Below are positions 1-64,000 of a DNA stretch of 64,000 nucleotides, piece after piece. The notes beneath the pieces are model-generated. The model saw nothing but the letters and a program-made list of their open reading frames with translations, had not been told where the DNA came from and did no database searches. Origin of the DNA: Chrysomallon squamiferum (lineage: Eukaryota; Mollusca; Gastropoda; Neomphalida; Peltospiridae). Positions within the stretch are counted from its first letter, which is position 1. Each line of letters starts with the position of its first letter. Position numbers and translations under genes: made by a program. The DNA is taken from contig CM022665.1 of the NCBI GenBank assembly GCA_012295275.1, positions 18,001,650 to 18,065,649 of the forward strand, read 5' to 3'.

Positions 1-111
1 GATAGTTTTATATATATATATATATGTATGTATGGGTATATACCGACATGTACATATATTTATAACCTATGTTATGTATATAATCACTGACTGATGTTGT
101 TGTCCTTGCAG
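1..111 (+). other. End of an upstream intron (probable)
   Basis: TA-rich sequence ending in TTGTTGTCCTTGCAG at 97-111, with a possible branch-point stretch (CACTGAC) at about 86-92. It looks like an intron 3' end rather than a promoter, so at least one untranslated exon and the promoter would lie left of the window. If there is no splice here, the ORF is open upstream to an ATG at 94, adding seven residues. Confidence 0.6.
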
Positions 112-114
112 AAG

Positions 115-63502
<63,388 letters not shown>

Positions 63503-63852
63503 GTAAGTCTTCTGTTTTTTAAGTTAAATATTTTTTAGACTTTTTTTTTTTACTGAAATTTTGTAATTTGTAATTATTTTATGTATATTTTTTATTTAAA
63601 ATTATAATAATATTTTTTAATTTCTGTGTTAAAAAGTAAAATTCATTTATTATTTTATTTATTTATTTTTTTATAAATTTTTTAGTTATAGATTAACAAA
63701 ATATATAACAGAAAAACAAAATTAAAATAAAAAATTAAAATTTTAAAACTAAATTGTATTATTAATAAAAGAAATACCCAGATTACATGCTAAAATTTTA
63801 AATATTAACAAAAGAAATTGTAATTTTCATTCAGTTTATATAAATCACAGTT

Positions 63853-63900
<48 letters not shown>

Positions 63901-64000
63901 TAAAAAATAGAGAGTACTTAACTTTGTCTTTATATACAAAAAAAGTAAATGTTTATTAAGGAATTTAATTACAAAATTTAAATTTAATTTTTTTTTTTTT
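63503..64000. other. Start of intron 14
   Basis: AT-rich, with poly-A at 63854-63895. No further exon before the window ends. Confidence 0.8.

Noticed and set aside
94-114. Start codon at 94 instead of 115
   Set aside because: The stretch up to 111 looks like an intron end (CTTGCAG), and 115 gives a better signal-peptide n-region; kept only as an alternative.

Overview
The window reads as metazoan, most likely molluscan, nuclear DNA. It is AT-rich, packed with microsatellites and minisatellites, and holds one spliced plus-strand gene with GT-AG introns. Two degenerate tRNA-derived SINE copies (about 19021-19170 and 36181-36250) resemble a SINE family I know from mollusc genomes, which is the main basis for the taxonomic guess; the class within molluscs is not resolved. 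I see no bacterial, phage, CRISPR or operon signal.

The gene runs from an acceptor just before a start codon (about 112-115) to past the right edge. Fourteen exons can be chained with every reading-frame join consistent: 115-202, 43887-44064, 55131-55351, 55657-55864, 56581-56831, 57079-57117, 57576-57759, 58456-58643, 59289-59505, 59901-60103, 60562-60735, 61385-61514, 62059-62129 and 63389-63502. Together they encode 755 complete codons plus one base: a signal peptide, five CUB domains (about residues 31-162, 176-315, 330-452, 466-587, 594-717) and an LDL-receptor class A repeat cut off before its sixth cysteine. The architecture suggests a SOL-1-like (suppressor of lurcher) or Neto-like extracellular CUB/LDLa protein, the group that includes auxiliary subunits of ionotropic glutamate receptors. 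The domain call is firm; the orthology is inference. A transmembrane segment and the 3' end would lie beyond base 64000.

Layout: 1-111 is the end of an upstream intron. 203-43886 is a single 43.7-kb first intron with no convincing gene, made of SSR blocks, divergent tandem arrays, tRNA-like/SINE remnants, a possible retroelement fossil and several islands of more complex sequence that could be regulatory. 44065-55130 is an 11-kb second intron with a 1.7-kb minisatellite, a clear Tc1/mariner-type MITE (51751-51988) and a 770-bp purine tract. 55131-63502 is the compact exon cluster with introns of 0.25-1.26 kb. 63503-64000 is the start of intron 14.

The most unusual structure is at splice sites. 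In three places the exon-intron boundary itself has been copied in tandem: a 41-bp minisatellite carrying seven extra perfect CAG|GTGAGT donors after exon 8, a 136-bp duplication of the exon 12 end with its donor, and acceptor-like repeats before exon 12, which also has two in-frame acceptors 6 nt apart. A symmetric 39-nt micro-exon sits between CUB2 and CUB3.
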